A stretch of DNA of 64,000 nucleotides from positions 1,132,478 to 1,196,477 of the forward strand of contig CAADRB010000001.1 of NCBI GenBank assembly GCA_900708905.1. The letters run 5' to 3'. Source of the DNA: Hymenolepis diminuta (taxonomy: Eukaryota > Platyhelminthes > Cestoda > Cyclophyllidea > Hymenolepididae). The notes under the pieces are model-generated. The model was given only the letters and a program-made list of their open reading frames with translations, ran no database searches and was not told the origin of the DNA. The position numbers were made by a program, and so were the translations under genes. Shown piece by piece: positions 49,301-60,640 of the stretch; within the stretch, counting starts at the first letter, position 1, and every line of letters starts with the position of its first letter.

Positions 49301-52300
49301 ACTGCTTCCATCCGCTGCATAAATTTATTACAATTTTTATTTCCCATGACAGTGCAAAATTTTTTAAAGTTTTATTCATCGAGAAGCATCCGAATAAGGG
49401 GAGCAGCAAAAGCATCTAATAACGTATGAAACAGGAAGGAGGAAAGGGGGGGTTGGTCGAGAAAAGCAGGTGCTGAAGCAAGAGCATTACGGTTCCTAGC
49501 TGAATTGTCCACATTCTTAAAAGCACTATGGCTTACATTGTAATATATTCAAATTTCATGGATCGATTTCCATATCCGTGGTTGGAACTATGTCTTTTCT
49601 TGTTAACCAGTTGAGTTAGTCATGCCACCTCGATTTATTTAGATGTGACAAGCGATGATTTTTAGTATAGCAGTGCTCACCTTGTTTGAACTCTAATAAA
49701 CAAAGATGGATGGTTACTATTGCCGTCCAACTCTTTAATTCCTTACTCAAATACTCCTTGCTCGTTTAATAATATCATACAAGTGTAGCTATATTTCCAT
49801 CATTCAGATCACTAAATCACACCTGTCTTCCTTTTTCAGATGGTTTGGAGAAAGTGGACAGGCAAATAGATTCTCCGTTTCGATTCCTTGTAAGCGATAT
49901 CTTCAAAACCGTAGGTTCAGCTGTGCCAATTATTGCAGGTCGTGTTGTCTCGGGCGCCATCTCTTCCGGGGGTAGTCATCTTCCCCCAAGTAAAGTAGTC
50001 TGTCTTCCCTCTGGCAAAATGGCAACCATCCGATCGATACGTCCCCTGAGTACTGCAGTGGAGATAGAGTCAGGTATCCTGAAGGAACAGCAAGCCTACG
50101 CTTTTGCAGGTGATCAAGTGGGTTTGACGCTCACCGATGTGGACAAGACATTTACCCCCAGTCCTGGTGATGTGATTTGTGATGTGGATTCTAGACTAGC
50201 GCCTGTTGCCAAACGAATTCGTGCCAAAGTTCTCGTTTTCGACGTCTCCGTACCTCTGACCTTGGGCTCGTCAGTCAATTTCCACCACTTTTGTTCGAAT
50301 GTCCCCGCTAGGATAACCAAGCTTCTCTCTGCTACGATTAAGAAAAAGGAGATTATCAAACCAAGGTAAAGGGTGGGGTTCAGATGTTAAACACGGTGTT
50401 TTAGAAGGAGAGACGTCTGATTAAGTACTTTTCCTTTCCAGAGTTTTGCCTGGTCGTTGTACAGCTGAAATTGAAGTGACTCTGGAGACACCGGTTTGTG
50501 TGGAATTGTTTGATGTTTGTAAACCTCTGGGTCGATTTATTCTCCGTGCTGGACACGAATCTGTTGCTGGAGGAACTATAACGGGAGTAAGTTTTTTATT
50601 ATAATTTTAATACTATATTGAATATAAAGGTGGGTGGGTCTAGGAAGATAACGTAACCTATGAGTAGGCACTTTCTGGAAATGGTAAAATTAAATCCAAA
50701 AAGTTAAGGATGAAATGCATATGTCGGTAGAGTTCAATTAGGCTGTGTAGGAAAAAAGATAGATAAACTAAGTCAAATAAGCAATTGCGAAAAAAAGTCG
50801 TATGCAGTTTTAAATGCGGGAGTGGTGTAACCATCCAGTCTTTTAAACTTGGCCGATTCGAAGTGCGTAAGCTTTCTCCTCTCTTGAGGACCGTAAACTA
50901 CTACGAATTTTGGCTCTTGAAAATTGGCATCTTATGAAATTGTCGTCTAATCACAGTACTAAATTCTAGTCAATCAGAAAACTCAGATATCTCAAACCGT
51001 ACAGAATTTTAGATCGAAAGATACGCAGAAATATTTGCTTTCAACATCGGAATGAAAGCTGTTCAGTTCGTTTCCTCGGTGAGATCCTTTTGATTAAATT
51101 GGACTACACACAAGATGGTGAGTGTACACTACTTCAGAGTACCATTTTTCTGAAGTAGAAAACTTCTTTCAAGTATAAAAATGAGGGGTTTTATTATAGT
51201 TGAAGAAGATATGTCAGTAAATCTTCGGCCCTTCTCTTGAGAACTACTGCTAGCCAATCAGAAGGATCTTTTTATTGACTGGTGAATATTAGTGTTATGA
51301 TATTTCGGTCGTATGTGCACGCAGCATCGCCAATTGCATGCTTTGCAAAATATCTCTCTTTCTGGCATAAAGTCTGTCATTCTCAACGACTCGAAATCAG
51401 GCATTGAAGTAGCTACCCATATTTATGAATTGTTTTAAAGTATATTAAGTTTGCTGCTGATATTCATTGGCCTCTATTTTATATTAGGATTGACTCAGAG
51501 CAAATGGATGAACAAAGATAAATGCATTAATTCCAAGACTCATTAGCTAACTTTACCTCTATTATGTCGTTGGAGAATGAGTCAATCGTTGATGATATTT
51601 AATTTCTTTGTTTTAAAATGATTAGTGGAGTGACGGACCAATCTAAGGAGAACGAAAATTTTGGGCACGGCGATGACTTGACGGCGTGGAATTGTTATAA
51701 AGTTATGACAATTGTCAAGCCTCACATGAATTTGCAAATTCTTCAATTTGTCCACTTCTGTCCACGATGTTTTGAGCTTATTAACCAGTTAAGGTGGTTA
51801 GCCATTTCATTGGAATGATTTTTTCTCCTTAGATAGGCAAGAGCAGCTAGCTGTTGTTAGTTAAGTTGTTCCTAGCACGACAGTGTTAACGAGAGCGTGC
51901 TCAATACGAACTCTGATAATCCTGACTTTGCAATATTGATGAGGTCAATAGGGAAGTCAGGGTTTTGTTGCTTTATTGATTAGTAAGAATCATCGAAATG
52001 AATAAAGCAATTTGGCCTTTTATATGGAATGGAGAATTAAGCCAATTTACTTATGTTGCCCAATTCTCTAAGCAAATGAAGCACAAGAAAACTTACATAG
52101 CCTAATGATTTATTTGATTTTCGAACTGCAAAATAATCATTCGCCTATAGCTTCTTAAACCACTCGAGACTCTAACTTGTGGTTTTAAGTTTTGTGTAAT
52201 AGGTTTTGGCAATATTTGTAACGAGTTATCAATCTTTGCACCTGAAATACTAGATGGTAGTTATCAATAACTCAACATGTTTTTGGGTATTTGAACATAC

Positions 52301-52546
52301 GGAAATCTTTTCAATCATTCTGTCCAAGCGAAACATAGTTTACATTCCTTGTTATTGTCAGCAAGCATTGTGAAGACGTTTAATATAGTGTAAATTTGAA
52401 GATGTGTTAATTTGTAGAAGCTGCGTTAGAAATGAGCATGAAACATCTATTTCCTTTCATTGCACTAATCCATCTCTCTCTTTTTTTCCTTTCAGTTTGT
52501 AAGAAAGAAGGAACTTAGTGGGACCTCTCAAGCCGAGGGACGATGA
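43303..52546 (+). CDS. HBS1L: HBS1-like translational GTPase (ribosome rescue, Pelota/Dom34 partner), 10 coding exons, 782 aa
   Basis: An eRF3/EF1A-family GTPase that, with Pelota (Dom34), splits ribosomes stalled on broken or stop-less mRNA (no-go and non-stop decay) in the cytoplasm. The start MSRHRRVQRLYSDDYCDYE fits the basic-then-acidic Hbs1 N-terminus. A low-complexity linker follows to about residue 300. The G domain shows G1 GHVDAGKST (330-338), G2 region RGITMDIA (385-392), G3 DAPGH (407-411), G4 NKMD (470-473) and G5 SGLQG (507-511). EF-Tu-like domains 2 and 3 follow, ending at FVRKKEL near the C-terminus. EERSRGITMDIA and the N-terminus favour Hbs1 over eRF3 and EF1A. Coding exons: 43303-43402, 43437-43547, 43587-43673, 43709-44188, 44633-44842, 46167-46384, 48681-49101, 49840-50365, 50442-50586, 52496-52546. 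The total is 2349 nt and all phases agree. Human HBS1L is 684 aa; the extra length is in the linker, where exon 4 borders are least certain. Confidence 0.95.
43403..43708 (+). other. HBS1L: Three consecutive micro-introns in HBS1L
   Basis: Introns 43403-43436 (34 nt, GTAGGT...CTAG), 43548-43586 (39 nt, GTTTGA...ATAG) and 43674-43708 (35 nt, GTAAAG...TAAG). Each removal restores one continuous frame (PISQHIFQSSDAN, SIDENKGSED, LDSTGDAFLLG), whereas reading through hits stops. Coordinates rest on frame only, so a shift of a few bases at the weak donor GTTTGA is possible. Confidence 0.75.
44189..44632 (+). other. HBS1L intron 4
   Basis: 444-base intron, donor GTAAGC and acceptor TTTCAG. It contains AGAGGAATCCGCTTAGCAAT at 44373-44392, nearly the same as AGAGGAATCCGCTGAGCAAG at 1400-1419, so both are probably fragments of one repeat. 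Confidence 0.7.
44843..46166 (+). other. HBS1L intron 5, with repeat copy
   Basis: 1.3 kb intron that splits the P-loop Gly codon: donor GTAACT, acceptor TTATAG. Contains family 1 repeat copy c at 45995-46115. A weak B-box-like block (AAGAGTTTGATGCTCATTGG) lies near 45494-45513. Confidence 0.75.
45995..46115 (+). repeat. Dispersed repeat family 1, copy c
   Basis: CCCAACGTTTATCTTGGGTT, then GACGTCTTTGAGCCGCCCTG and TTAGTTGCCGCGGTTGGCCA, in the same order as in 47320-47425. Confidence 0.5.
46385..48680 (+). other. HBS1L intron 6, with repeat copy
   Basis: 2.3 kb intron: donor GTGAGT, acceptor CTTATAG. Contains family 1 copy d at 47320-47425. No gene recognised inside. Confidence 0.75.
47320..47425 (+). 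repeat. Dispersed repeat family 1, copy d
   Basis: Best-preserved copy: CCCAACCCTTGTATTGGGTA, GCGGCATCGTGGAGACTCCC and GATTTAACCAGTGTGGTTGG then CCATT. Confidence 0.6.
49102..49839 (+). other. HBS1L intron 7, with repeat copy
   Basis: 738-base intron, donor GTAATC and acceptor TTTCAG. Family 3 repeat copy c occupies 49378-49640. Confidence 0.75.
49378..49640 (+). repeat. Dispersed repeat family 3, copy c
   Basis: GAGAAGCATCCGAATAAGGG, then GAGCAGCAAAAGCATCTAAT, and later a TATTCAAATTTCATGGATCG block comparable with ATTCAAATCTCAT in copy a. Confidence 0.5.
50587..52495 (+). other. HBS1L intron 9
   Basis: 1.9 kb last intron, donor GTAAGT and acceptor CCTTTCAG after a long pyrimidine tract. 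It separates the last 16 codons from the rest. Nothing recognisable inside. Confidence 0.8.
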
Positions 52547-52596
52547 TCCAACTTGACAACGCCTCTTTCCTGTCTTTCACCCGCCAATTCTCTTGA

Positions 52597-52602
52597 AATA
52601 AA
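52597..52602 (+). promoter_or_regulatory. HBS1L poly(A) signal
   Basis: Canonical AATAAA 50 bases after the TGA stop, followed by a T-rich stretch. Predicts a very short 3' UTR. Confidence 0.8.
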
Positions 52603-53421
52603 AGTTTTTATCCTCTATCCTTGGCCTTAGAAAAATTGTCCTTCCAATCTTGCCTTAAATTATTGCTCACCCTCCCAAGTTCTTTTTGTATCAAGTATAT
52701 AATCCGGATGGAAAAATGATTCGATGTTCCCCTGTTTCTTCACTGTTTTGCGATAGCTTTAACAATATTTTATTATTTAAGTTGTATTATCTGAAATTTG
52801 ATTTGCTTACCCTACTTAATTGTATTAAGTAGGAATGTAAATATATTAACAGAGGTGGGCCTATACACGGGTTCTCAATGGTTTTAATGATAAGAAGCGA
52901 TATCGGAGTGTGGTTGTTTTTTTTCTGTATTATTTGGATTATAGGAATACACTTCTGTTAGATTTTGTAGTAAATAGCATCTCAAAATTGATTAAGGCTT
53001 GTCCAATGACGCTTATTCAATACATAATATGCAATAGCGACTACCAAGGTGTTTATTATTAAACCTCAAAAGTATTTAAGAAATTACGATTTTATTTTGA
53101 GAAACTACTGCGATCGGTTAACGAGAATCTAATGAATGATAAACGGGAGGGGAACCAAAAGATGCTGCGAGAAACGTCAAGCTATTAAATACATTTGCGT
53201 TCTGGTTGTACAACATTTACGAAATGCATAGTTCACGCTTCCAAAGTTCAAGTTTTCTGATTCATGTCCTCCACTATTGGGTGAGTGTTTGATGCTTATT
53301 GACCGATTTTTAATTGAGATTAGGTCTTACTTCTTCAAATAGTTTTTTGTCCAATGGTTGAGAAGGCAGATGATCTTACGTAATATTCCGTAGCTTACAG
53401 TTTTAATATAGCAGAGGTGAG
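52603..53421. other. Intergenic, nothing recognised
   Basis: About 800 bases of AT-rich DNA after HBS1L with no recognisable feature apart from TTACAG at 53395-53400, a possible splice acceptor 21 bases before the candidate ORF start. Confidence 0.5.
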
Positions 53422-53679
53422 ATGGTTACAGATTTAAAATTAGCGGAGCTCCATACCGATATGTTAATCCTTTTTAAATATGACGGTGATTGCCTTGGAA
53501 GTCAGTTGCATCCGGGCAACTATCTAAAACTTGTTTTAATGGATCTAATAAAAACGGGCTTGATTACCGAGTTGCTCCAAAAAGTCCGATTAACTGATAC
53601 GATAGAAAAAGCTTATGATCTCTTCTCGATCGGGAAAAGAAATTATCAAATTGAGCGACATGGTTTTAAGATTCTATAA
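53422..53679 (+). CDS. Candidate small hypothetical protein, 85 aa
   Basis: I do not recognise this. The single frame begins MVTDLKLAELHTDMLILFKY and ends with a TAA at 53677-53679. Composition is balanced (Leu-rich, with many Lys, Asp and Glu) and more protein-like than most chance frames here, with no signal peptide or membrane span. Two context points support it: TTACAG, a possible cis- or trans-splice acceptor, ends 21 bases before the ATG, and AATAAA lies 20 bases after the stop at 53700-53705. Chance frames of this length are common in this window, so it may not be a gene. Confidence 0.25.
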   Translation: MVTDLKLAELHTDMLILFKYDGDCLGSQLHPGNYLKLVLMDLIKTGLITELLQKVRLTDTIEKAYDLFSIGKRNYQIERHGFKIL

Positions 53680-54747
53680 TGGATTTGATTTGTCTTATTA
53701 ATAAAGTCGGGTTTATGAAATCATTGGAAATGCGTGCTAAATTCATGTACAAAATAGGTAAGTGAAATGTTATTAATGCAGCAAGAATTTTAAGCTTATT
53801 TTTCTTCCCGAATGGAAATATTTGGATATATTATTTCTTTAATTTTATTGTGTTTTAGGTTGGGCATATTAATTATAAGCGGTGTTTTCATTATCTAACA
53901 AGCGCAATTTTTAGTTTATATTTCAAATAGTTTAAGCATATTCAAAACGGGCTTGTAGTAATATGTGGCTAACGGAAAGCTTTTTTGTGACCAAATGGAA
54001 TAACAATAACAGAATGTACTCTTCGTTTTAGGTAGTCAGGATCTAGTTAGAGGATTCAAGATTGCCTCTTTCGATTTTAGAAGATGGTACTGAGACATAT
54101 GACATATCTTTAATATTTTTAAGCCATCTTTTTTAAAAAATCCAGCCACAAGTCTAAATTAGGTGTAAGGCAAAATTAATCTTACCTAGATTCTCACTAA
54201 AAAACTTCCTATTTTGAAATACACTCAGCACCATATTATGTTACCAAACTAAACAAGGCCTTTTTAAAGGAAGGAACTACGTTATACAAAGTGTAGCATA
54301 TTTCGCGATGTAGATGTTAGTTAGAAATATTCTAAACAGAAATCAAATTGTTCGTCTTTTAGATGGAATGATTAAACATTAAGTAAAACTTAAACAATCG
54401 GATTGACCAAAAATTCAAATGAAATGAAGGGTAATTTTAGCAAAATCATATTATTACCTATTTCCATTCTACCTTAACGATCTTCCCCATCTTATTCAAT
54501 TGCTTTATTAATCTCCACGTTCCAACGTTCTCTCATGGCTTGCTTTAAGTTTATGTATAATGTAGGTTCTGCCTAATAATTTATTTACCTAAATATTGTT
54601 ATTTTCCAGAAGGCAAATATTTTCACTACGGATAATTCCTACCGTTGGATTAATCAGTCCATAATTAGTTCTCACAATTTTAAGCAAATCTCTGAGTTTT
54701 ATGTTCCGGTTTAAACATTCTCATGGTCATTCACTTATTCCCAATCA

Positions 54748-54810
54748 ATATCTTGGGTAAGTTTTCCCGTGGAGGCATTAATGGGAGATATTTTCCCTCA
54801 TCTCCGGTGC
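54748..54810 (+). repeat. Possible family 1 repeat fragment
   Basis: CCCAATCAATATCTTGGGTA, then CCCGTGGAGGCATTAATGGG, resembles the 5' part of copies c and d. Weak similarity. Confidence 0.3.
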
Positions 54811-54866
54811 ATGCAAAATGTCTACTCACCCGATCTTACTTGAGTGCAAAAACGCGATTTACAGGG

Positions 54867-54895
54867 TGAGTCATTTTCGCGCGACCGATGACTCA
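54867..54895. repeat. Inverted repeat of two TRE (AP-1-like) heptamers
   Basis: TGAGTCAT at 54867-54874 and ATGACTCA at 54888-54895 are perfect reverse complements with a 13-base CpG-rich spacer. Each contains the AP-1/TRE consensus TGA(G/C)TCA. No adjacent gene is evident, so function is unknown. Confidence 0.6.
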
Positions 54896-55039
54896 GCTTT
54901 GGGGATGTGTATTGTGGATGTTGGCCTACGGAGTCTTGGCGCGGAGTAGTTGCTAGTACTGTTCCCTCTCGCTTTACTGTGTTAACTGCTGCGTTTTGAA
55001 GCACAGAGGAGTTAATCTGTCTGAAGTATTTGAGCGTAT

Positions 55040-55170
55040 CATTGTATGACACGGATTAGAAGACCGGTAAGGTGTGTCTATAGTGGTTTAAATGGCCTCC
55101 TGCATTAGTTATTTCCGGATAATAAAACTGGAAACTATTAGTGGGGACCAAATGAGATAGAAATTAGAGA
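55040..55170 (+). repeat. Dispersed repeat family 4, copy a
   Basis: GTATGACACGGATTAGAAGA, then GTGTGTCTATAGTGGTTTAA, then TGCATTAGTTATTTCCGGAT. Matches 56300-56425 block by block. Confidence 0.6.
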
Positions 55171-56299
55171 ACCGTTTTGTTAAGACTCCAAAAACCCAGA
55201 TATCCCAGTTCCGAAACAGAGGGAGATCACAAGTCGGTTAGGCACTAAACCAAATTCAATAACGTCCTTCGGATAATTAGCACAAACTAATGGATAAAAA
55301 ACACAAATGTAGATACATAGGGAATATTGCATATAAAAATAATGAAAAATGTAATTTTTCATGGGGTAATATTTAATGCAATATTTTTCACGTTAATATA
55401 GTATATCCTCCTTGAAACGTCTTTCTCCCTCACTTCGACTATGAATGAAAAAAAATAAAACACGGATTTACAAAACTTTCGATTTGTCAAGTCTTAGTGA
55501 ACATCAGACTCTTCCTATTGTTCCTATTTGTATTGGTCCCCTTAGGTCTATCGACTCGTCCAAACCTGCAGGAATAAAGAAAATTCTTGACCATTTTAGT
55601 ACAAAAGAAAAACAAACGATACATAGCTTTGACTCATTTGACTGATTAACGGCCTGGTTAGTCTGAAATGGCAACAGTGAAATTTCATGACCAAGCGTAA
55701 GCGTCGACGAACAGTAATCTGAAAACACAGGTAAATTATGTTCGGAGAATGGAAAATATTCGATCTTGCTACCTAATAGTTTAATGATTCCTGATTAGAA
55801 ATTGCGTTTGTGAAAGAAAATTAAGGAAATCTTTTTGCCACCTATAATAACCTCGGTTTTCAGCTCCGTTTCAGATATTATCGAGGATTTCTTTTATTTA
55901 TTTTCGGGCGAAAGTAAAGTTCCGTTCCTGGTCAATAGTCATTTAGAGCCATTTGACGTTGTTCAGGAGCAAAATTATTTGATTTTTTCTGGAAAATTCG
56001 TGTTGACATTCTTCTAGTGGATATCAAAACAGTGAAAATTGATTATGGATATTTTGGAGTTGAAGAAGGGTGAAATGTTGTGATTATGCGTTCATCCGAA
56101 CTATACAAGTTATTCGAAACTAATTTTGAGAAATATATTGAGATTCTCCTTCAGTAAATACAGTAAAACAAAAAATATATTTAGATATGAGAAAGTGTCT
56201 GAATGTGGAGAACATACTCCTTCCGCATTAATGCCTGTTAGATGTTTTTCGAAACACAAATGCATTAGTCGTCGAAGCTTATCATGGTCGCGCATACTC

Positions 56300-56425
56300 G
56301 ACTGACTCATTAAATGATACGGATTAGAAACCACTGGGGCGTATCTATAATGACTTAAATACGACCACCCGCAGTGATTAATTCCGGAAAACTAAATAAA
56401 ATTGGTGGGTGCCTAGTAGGTCTAA
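56300..56425 (+). repeat. Dispersed repeat family 4, copy b
   Basis: AAATGATACGGATTAGAAAC, then GCGTATCTATAATGACTTAA, then GCAGTGATTAATTCCGGAAA. Same order and spacing as copy a, in the same orientation, about 1.26 kb apart. Confidence 0.6.
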
Positions 56426-59400
56426 ATGGGGTTGAAGCCAGGGTAACAGGTCTCCACATCATTTCAAATTTGAATGAAATACGAAAATCCGATTAATTTA
56501 TGGAGGAGGTCTAAAAAGAAATTGTGGTCTGCAATTTGTTAAATAAAACAAGAATGTCGTAATTTTTGCCGTTGGACCTTAGATTCCAAATGATAGAAAC
56601 TGAAGTCTGAAATTTGAGTACCTTTTTATTCTAGGTTTCATTCATAATGCATTTGTTAAAAGAATACATTGCTGTCATCCTAAAATGATACACGAATTTT
56701 AGAAACCTCGAGTTATCATTCTTCGCGTTTCCAGCTCAACAGTTTCGAACGGGTTACACTTTCCCTTAATTGCAACAATATTTCTTCAACGTATGGAAGA
56801 CAATTAACATTGGCCAACGTTATCTATCCAAGTTACACAGTTTTATAAAAATAACACGCTCAACGAGGCTGGTACTAATATAAGATGGCATATCAATATG
56901 ACGCTGTAAACCACTACTACGGCATCACAGACCCAGAAGAGGAAGTGAATTCTCGAAATCGGCTTAGAAATCCGAAGATTGTTCGTTTGGTTTATATCAC
57001 ACAGACGGGATAAAGGTGTTCTGCTGTTGATATTTGTGCTAAATAACTGACACATTTGACGGTAATCATAGGCCAAGTCAAGCATAGACATGTTTCCTAG
57101 CCAACGCTCGACTTTCGTAGCTGTCATCTGTTACTCAAACTTCGAATTTATTCAGTGGACTTTACAAAACGAATAACGCAGACGAATAGGAGATGGCTTT
57201 CAGTATTTTGGTCGTGGTAAAGAGTTATTCACCTCACCTTACCTTAATAATGAATCCAGTCACTAATATTTAGGAAGGCTTGTAAGATAAATTTTTAGAA
57301 ACGAAATTTCGTGGAAGTGACAATTTCATAGGACGTGGATTAGGCAAAACACTAAAAACAGCAAGGCCTAAAATAATTTAGGCTCTTTTTTACCATTAGT
57401 TCGCGTGATTAATTTTATTTCAAGCAATCACTCAGGTTCCGATATGGCAAATGACTTTCCAATCGTGGGACCGTGATGAAAAGTAGACTGGTCGTGAAAT
57501 AAAATATTGGTTTCCATCATTGTTATATTGTCCAAGTGTTTGAAGTGTTTGTCCAAGAAATCCAAGGCCTATTAAATCTCTTTTGTACCAACCTATGTGG
57601 CAGGAGCTGACACGGTCGATTTTTAAAACATACAATCATACAAGTCAGATATGTCGATTAGTTCTTGTCTATCTGGACTGCATGTGCCAGTATGCCGAGA
57701 TGTTCAAATCTAGTTGAATGGTTCATTGAATTTCGTGGGTGATTATACAACCTCGACCAATTTGCATTTAGTAGCGATTTTAAAGTAATAATGCTTATGA
57801 GACCTCTTATGAGAGTATGGACAACTAAATGCTTTCAGAATTTAAATAAATTTGGAGTCCTGATTCAAAGATTTCATTATTCACTTCATGGGTAATAACA
57901 ATAAAATTTAATTGATACACCTAGGTAAAGATAATAAAACACAAAATTACTCTTCAAAGTCTAGCACAGAGTGCATCAAGGCTACTGGAACGGAGTATGT
58001 CTGGTCTTCCAATTATCACTGTATGCATTTCAAAATGTAGTCCGTGTCCAGATTAATGTTTTGTGCTATTCCTTATTCAACACCGTTCTCTCAATCATGG
58101 AGCATATCACGTTTTGAAAAAGATTTGAAGTAAAACTTGAGTAAACTATTTGAAATGTTCGCCAACCCTGTTCTATTACATGGTTTTTTCTACCATTATT
58201 TATAAAAAGTGAATTAAAAAATTAAAGACCACTAAGAATGTTACTAAGATATTGGTGAAGAGCGTTCCTCGAAGAAGCCTTCCCGAACAACTACAGAAGT
58301 GTGGGCTTGGTCTATGGGTAAATCTTCACAAAATAATTATACATATACGAAAATTTTATTTACTTCACAATCGCCAATAATAGAAAAATTCTTAACGCAA
58401 CGAGCTGGCTTAGACAGCTAAAATCTGATAAGATTCATGGATTTGGCAAGAATTTTAATCCAAGGAAGAAATCGACCCCCATCTATTAGAAAACCAACTG
58501 CATGCAACTGCAGTTAAATTGGTGTAAGAAAAAGAGAACGCTAGATGTCATCTATCCTCCATAAATGCATGTAAGATGTGAAAACACTAATAAAAAGGCT
58601 TTTAGTTTTTCAGCTCTTAGGATTCTATCAAAACTGCAGCCTAACGGATTTAAGTTGGGTGCTAAAAGATGTTCAGGTCTTAGTGATCCATCATTGTGGA
58701 TACTGTTGATACGATCATCGTTTCACATATTGCATTCCTACTTTTGTTAAATATTTCGGTTGTTGCTTTAATACCACGTATTTGAGAAATAAAATAAGTT
58801 AAATTAATAAAATTGTTCGTCATATAAATGTTACTTTATGTCACAGAACACTAATAAGTCAATTTATTTTAAAATCGCACCGAGGATACGAATTGAACAA
58901 TATGGGTGCAAGGCTTTCAAATCCTAATGCATTGAAGAAGGGCTCTGTAAGACATTTTAATATCTTTTTCTGTATTTCAACGTTCTCTTTCGTCTTTATA
59001 TTGCAATTCTTGATTCCGAAAGTTATATTCATGAAAAACTCTCTTCATTTCATAGGACAGGCTTGAAGTTGAAATTGTTATGTGAAGTTACACATCTGGC
59101 ACTGCAGAAATAAGAAGAGTGGGTGCATGACCAATTTCTTCTCTTCACGTCTGTTGTATCCGATCGACAGGACTCACCAGCGTTCGAACAGTTGTAATTA
59201 ATTTACCGCATGTTGCGTCGGAAAGAGGTCAAACAAGGGTAATGATTTGGTTTGGGTTCAGTGAATGAAACAATGACTTTTGATATGATGGACCAGATCA
59301 GCAGAACACTACAGTATAATAGCTCGATTACACTACAAAATAGATAAAAGCACCCAACTTGTGTTTTAGTAAGAAGTACGCTTATGACCATACCGGGTGA

Positions 59401-60366
59401 TTGAAAATTAATTTCCTATAAGGATTTTTATAATTTATGGTTGATGCGAAGACTGTTAGGAATGCAGTGCACTATTCTATAATGGAATCCGGAACAATTT
59501 ATTACACAACTGGCAGATGTTTATGTACGGTTCTAATTTCAAACAAAATTTCCTCCTCTCTTCATGTCCCCTAATTTAAGAAAAAATGATATATTTTAAA
59601 TTATCTGATATGGGGACAGAAAGTTACTTATTAGTCACCCTGTATGCCAGACTTAAATCAATTGTAGTTGAATGTATCTTGGCTATTCGGATAAGTGAAT
59701 TTCTGCAATCACGCAATGCCACTTGCGTCTGGAAAATGAGGTCAAGTTTAAACTTTTGTATCAATCATGCTGATCCGTATTGCCAATCACTACTCAGGCA
59801 ATTCGTTATTGAGGCATGTATGTCTTAGTATAAGTCTAGCCTTTCAATAAACACAGTTTTTATCGATATATACAATCGGTACGTGAAACCATATATTCAC
59901 ACGCGAAGCAGACCATTCGGGTATTGTTAATTGAACAGGACCCCACATAATCAGACAGAATTGTAGACTCTGTGACTCATCATGAATAATGAAATTAGTT
60001 GCCATTGCGTGGTTCAATATGGTCAATAAGCACCTGCACGTACACATATTACTCTGTTAATAATCATCAGGGTGATTACATGTTCCCTTTATGCATGCAT
60101 TTGCATAATTCTTCTCTCTCATCACCGGGCCCGCATCTAAATTAAGTGATGGCTTTCCTATAATTGAATATTATTATTATACGTGCCATTACCTTCACTT
60201 CCTCTCTCACCTCATTGAGTCATTGGAAATCGTTCTCTCTCTCTCAATTTTTTCACGTTATTGGGAGAATCGCATCCAAGCGCCTCACACCCTTGTCGAT
60301 TGCCAGATAAACCCATTTCTACACTAAACCGGCAGTCCTACTTATGTAAATTTAAAACAGTTGCAG

Positions 60367-60640
60367 GGATGTCCCGTATATCTACACGACAGTTAGTGAT
60401 TCATTCTTCCAAATAGTCTGTCGTGATTTTGTAGTCGGTGTTTTTCTGTACTTTTATTTCCGCCTGTTTAGAAGAGCTGAGAAGGGATTAATATTGTACA
60501 TCCCCAAGGTACGAAATTTCATTGTGCGCACACCCAAGGAAAGAGAACAGCTGGTGTCTTATAACAAGATTAAATTCAGGGGGCCAGTTACTAAAGCTGC
60601 ACTAAGTATTGAATTTCAATTAATGGACTCTGCTCCCTAA
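60367..60640 (+). other. Open exon-like stretch, function unknown
   Basis: After a plausible acceptor (CAGTTGCAG ending at 60366), one frame stays open for 90 codons to a TAA at 638-640 of this kilobase. It has an internal GTACGA donor option after 60508. The first half reads as polar residues followed by a hydrophobic VVGVFLYFYFRLF segment that could be a membrane span; the second half is basic. There is no initiator ATG near the beginning and no family match. It may be one exon of an unrecognised gene or chance. Confidence 0.2.

Noticed and set aside
56843..57635. Minus-strand frames suspected to be a retrotransposon gag or polymerase fragment
   Set aside because: No zinc knuckle, protease, reverse transcriptase or integrase motif could be identified in them.
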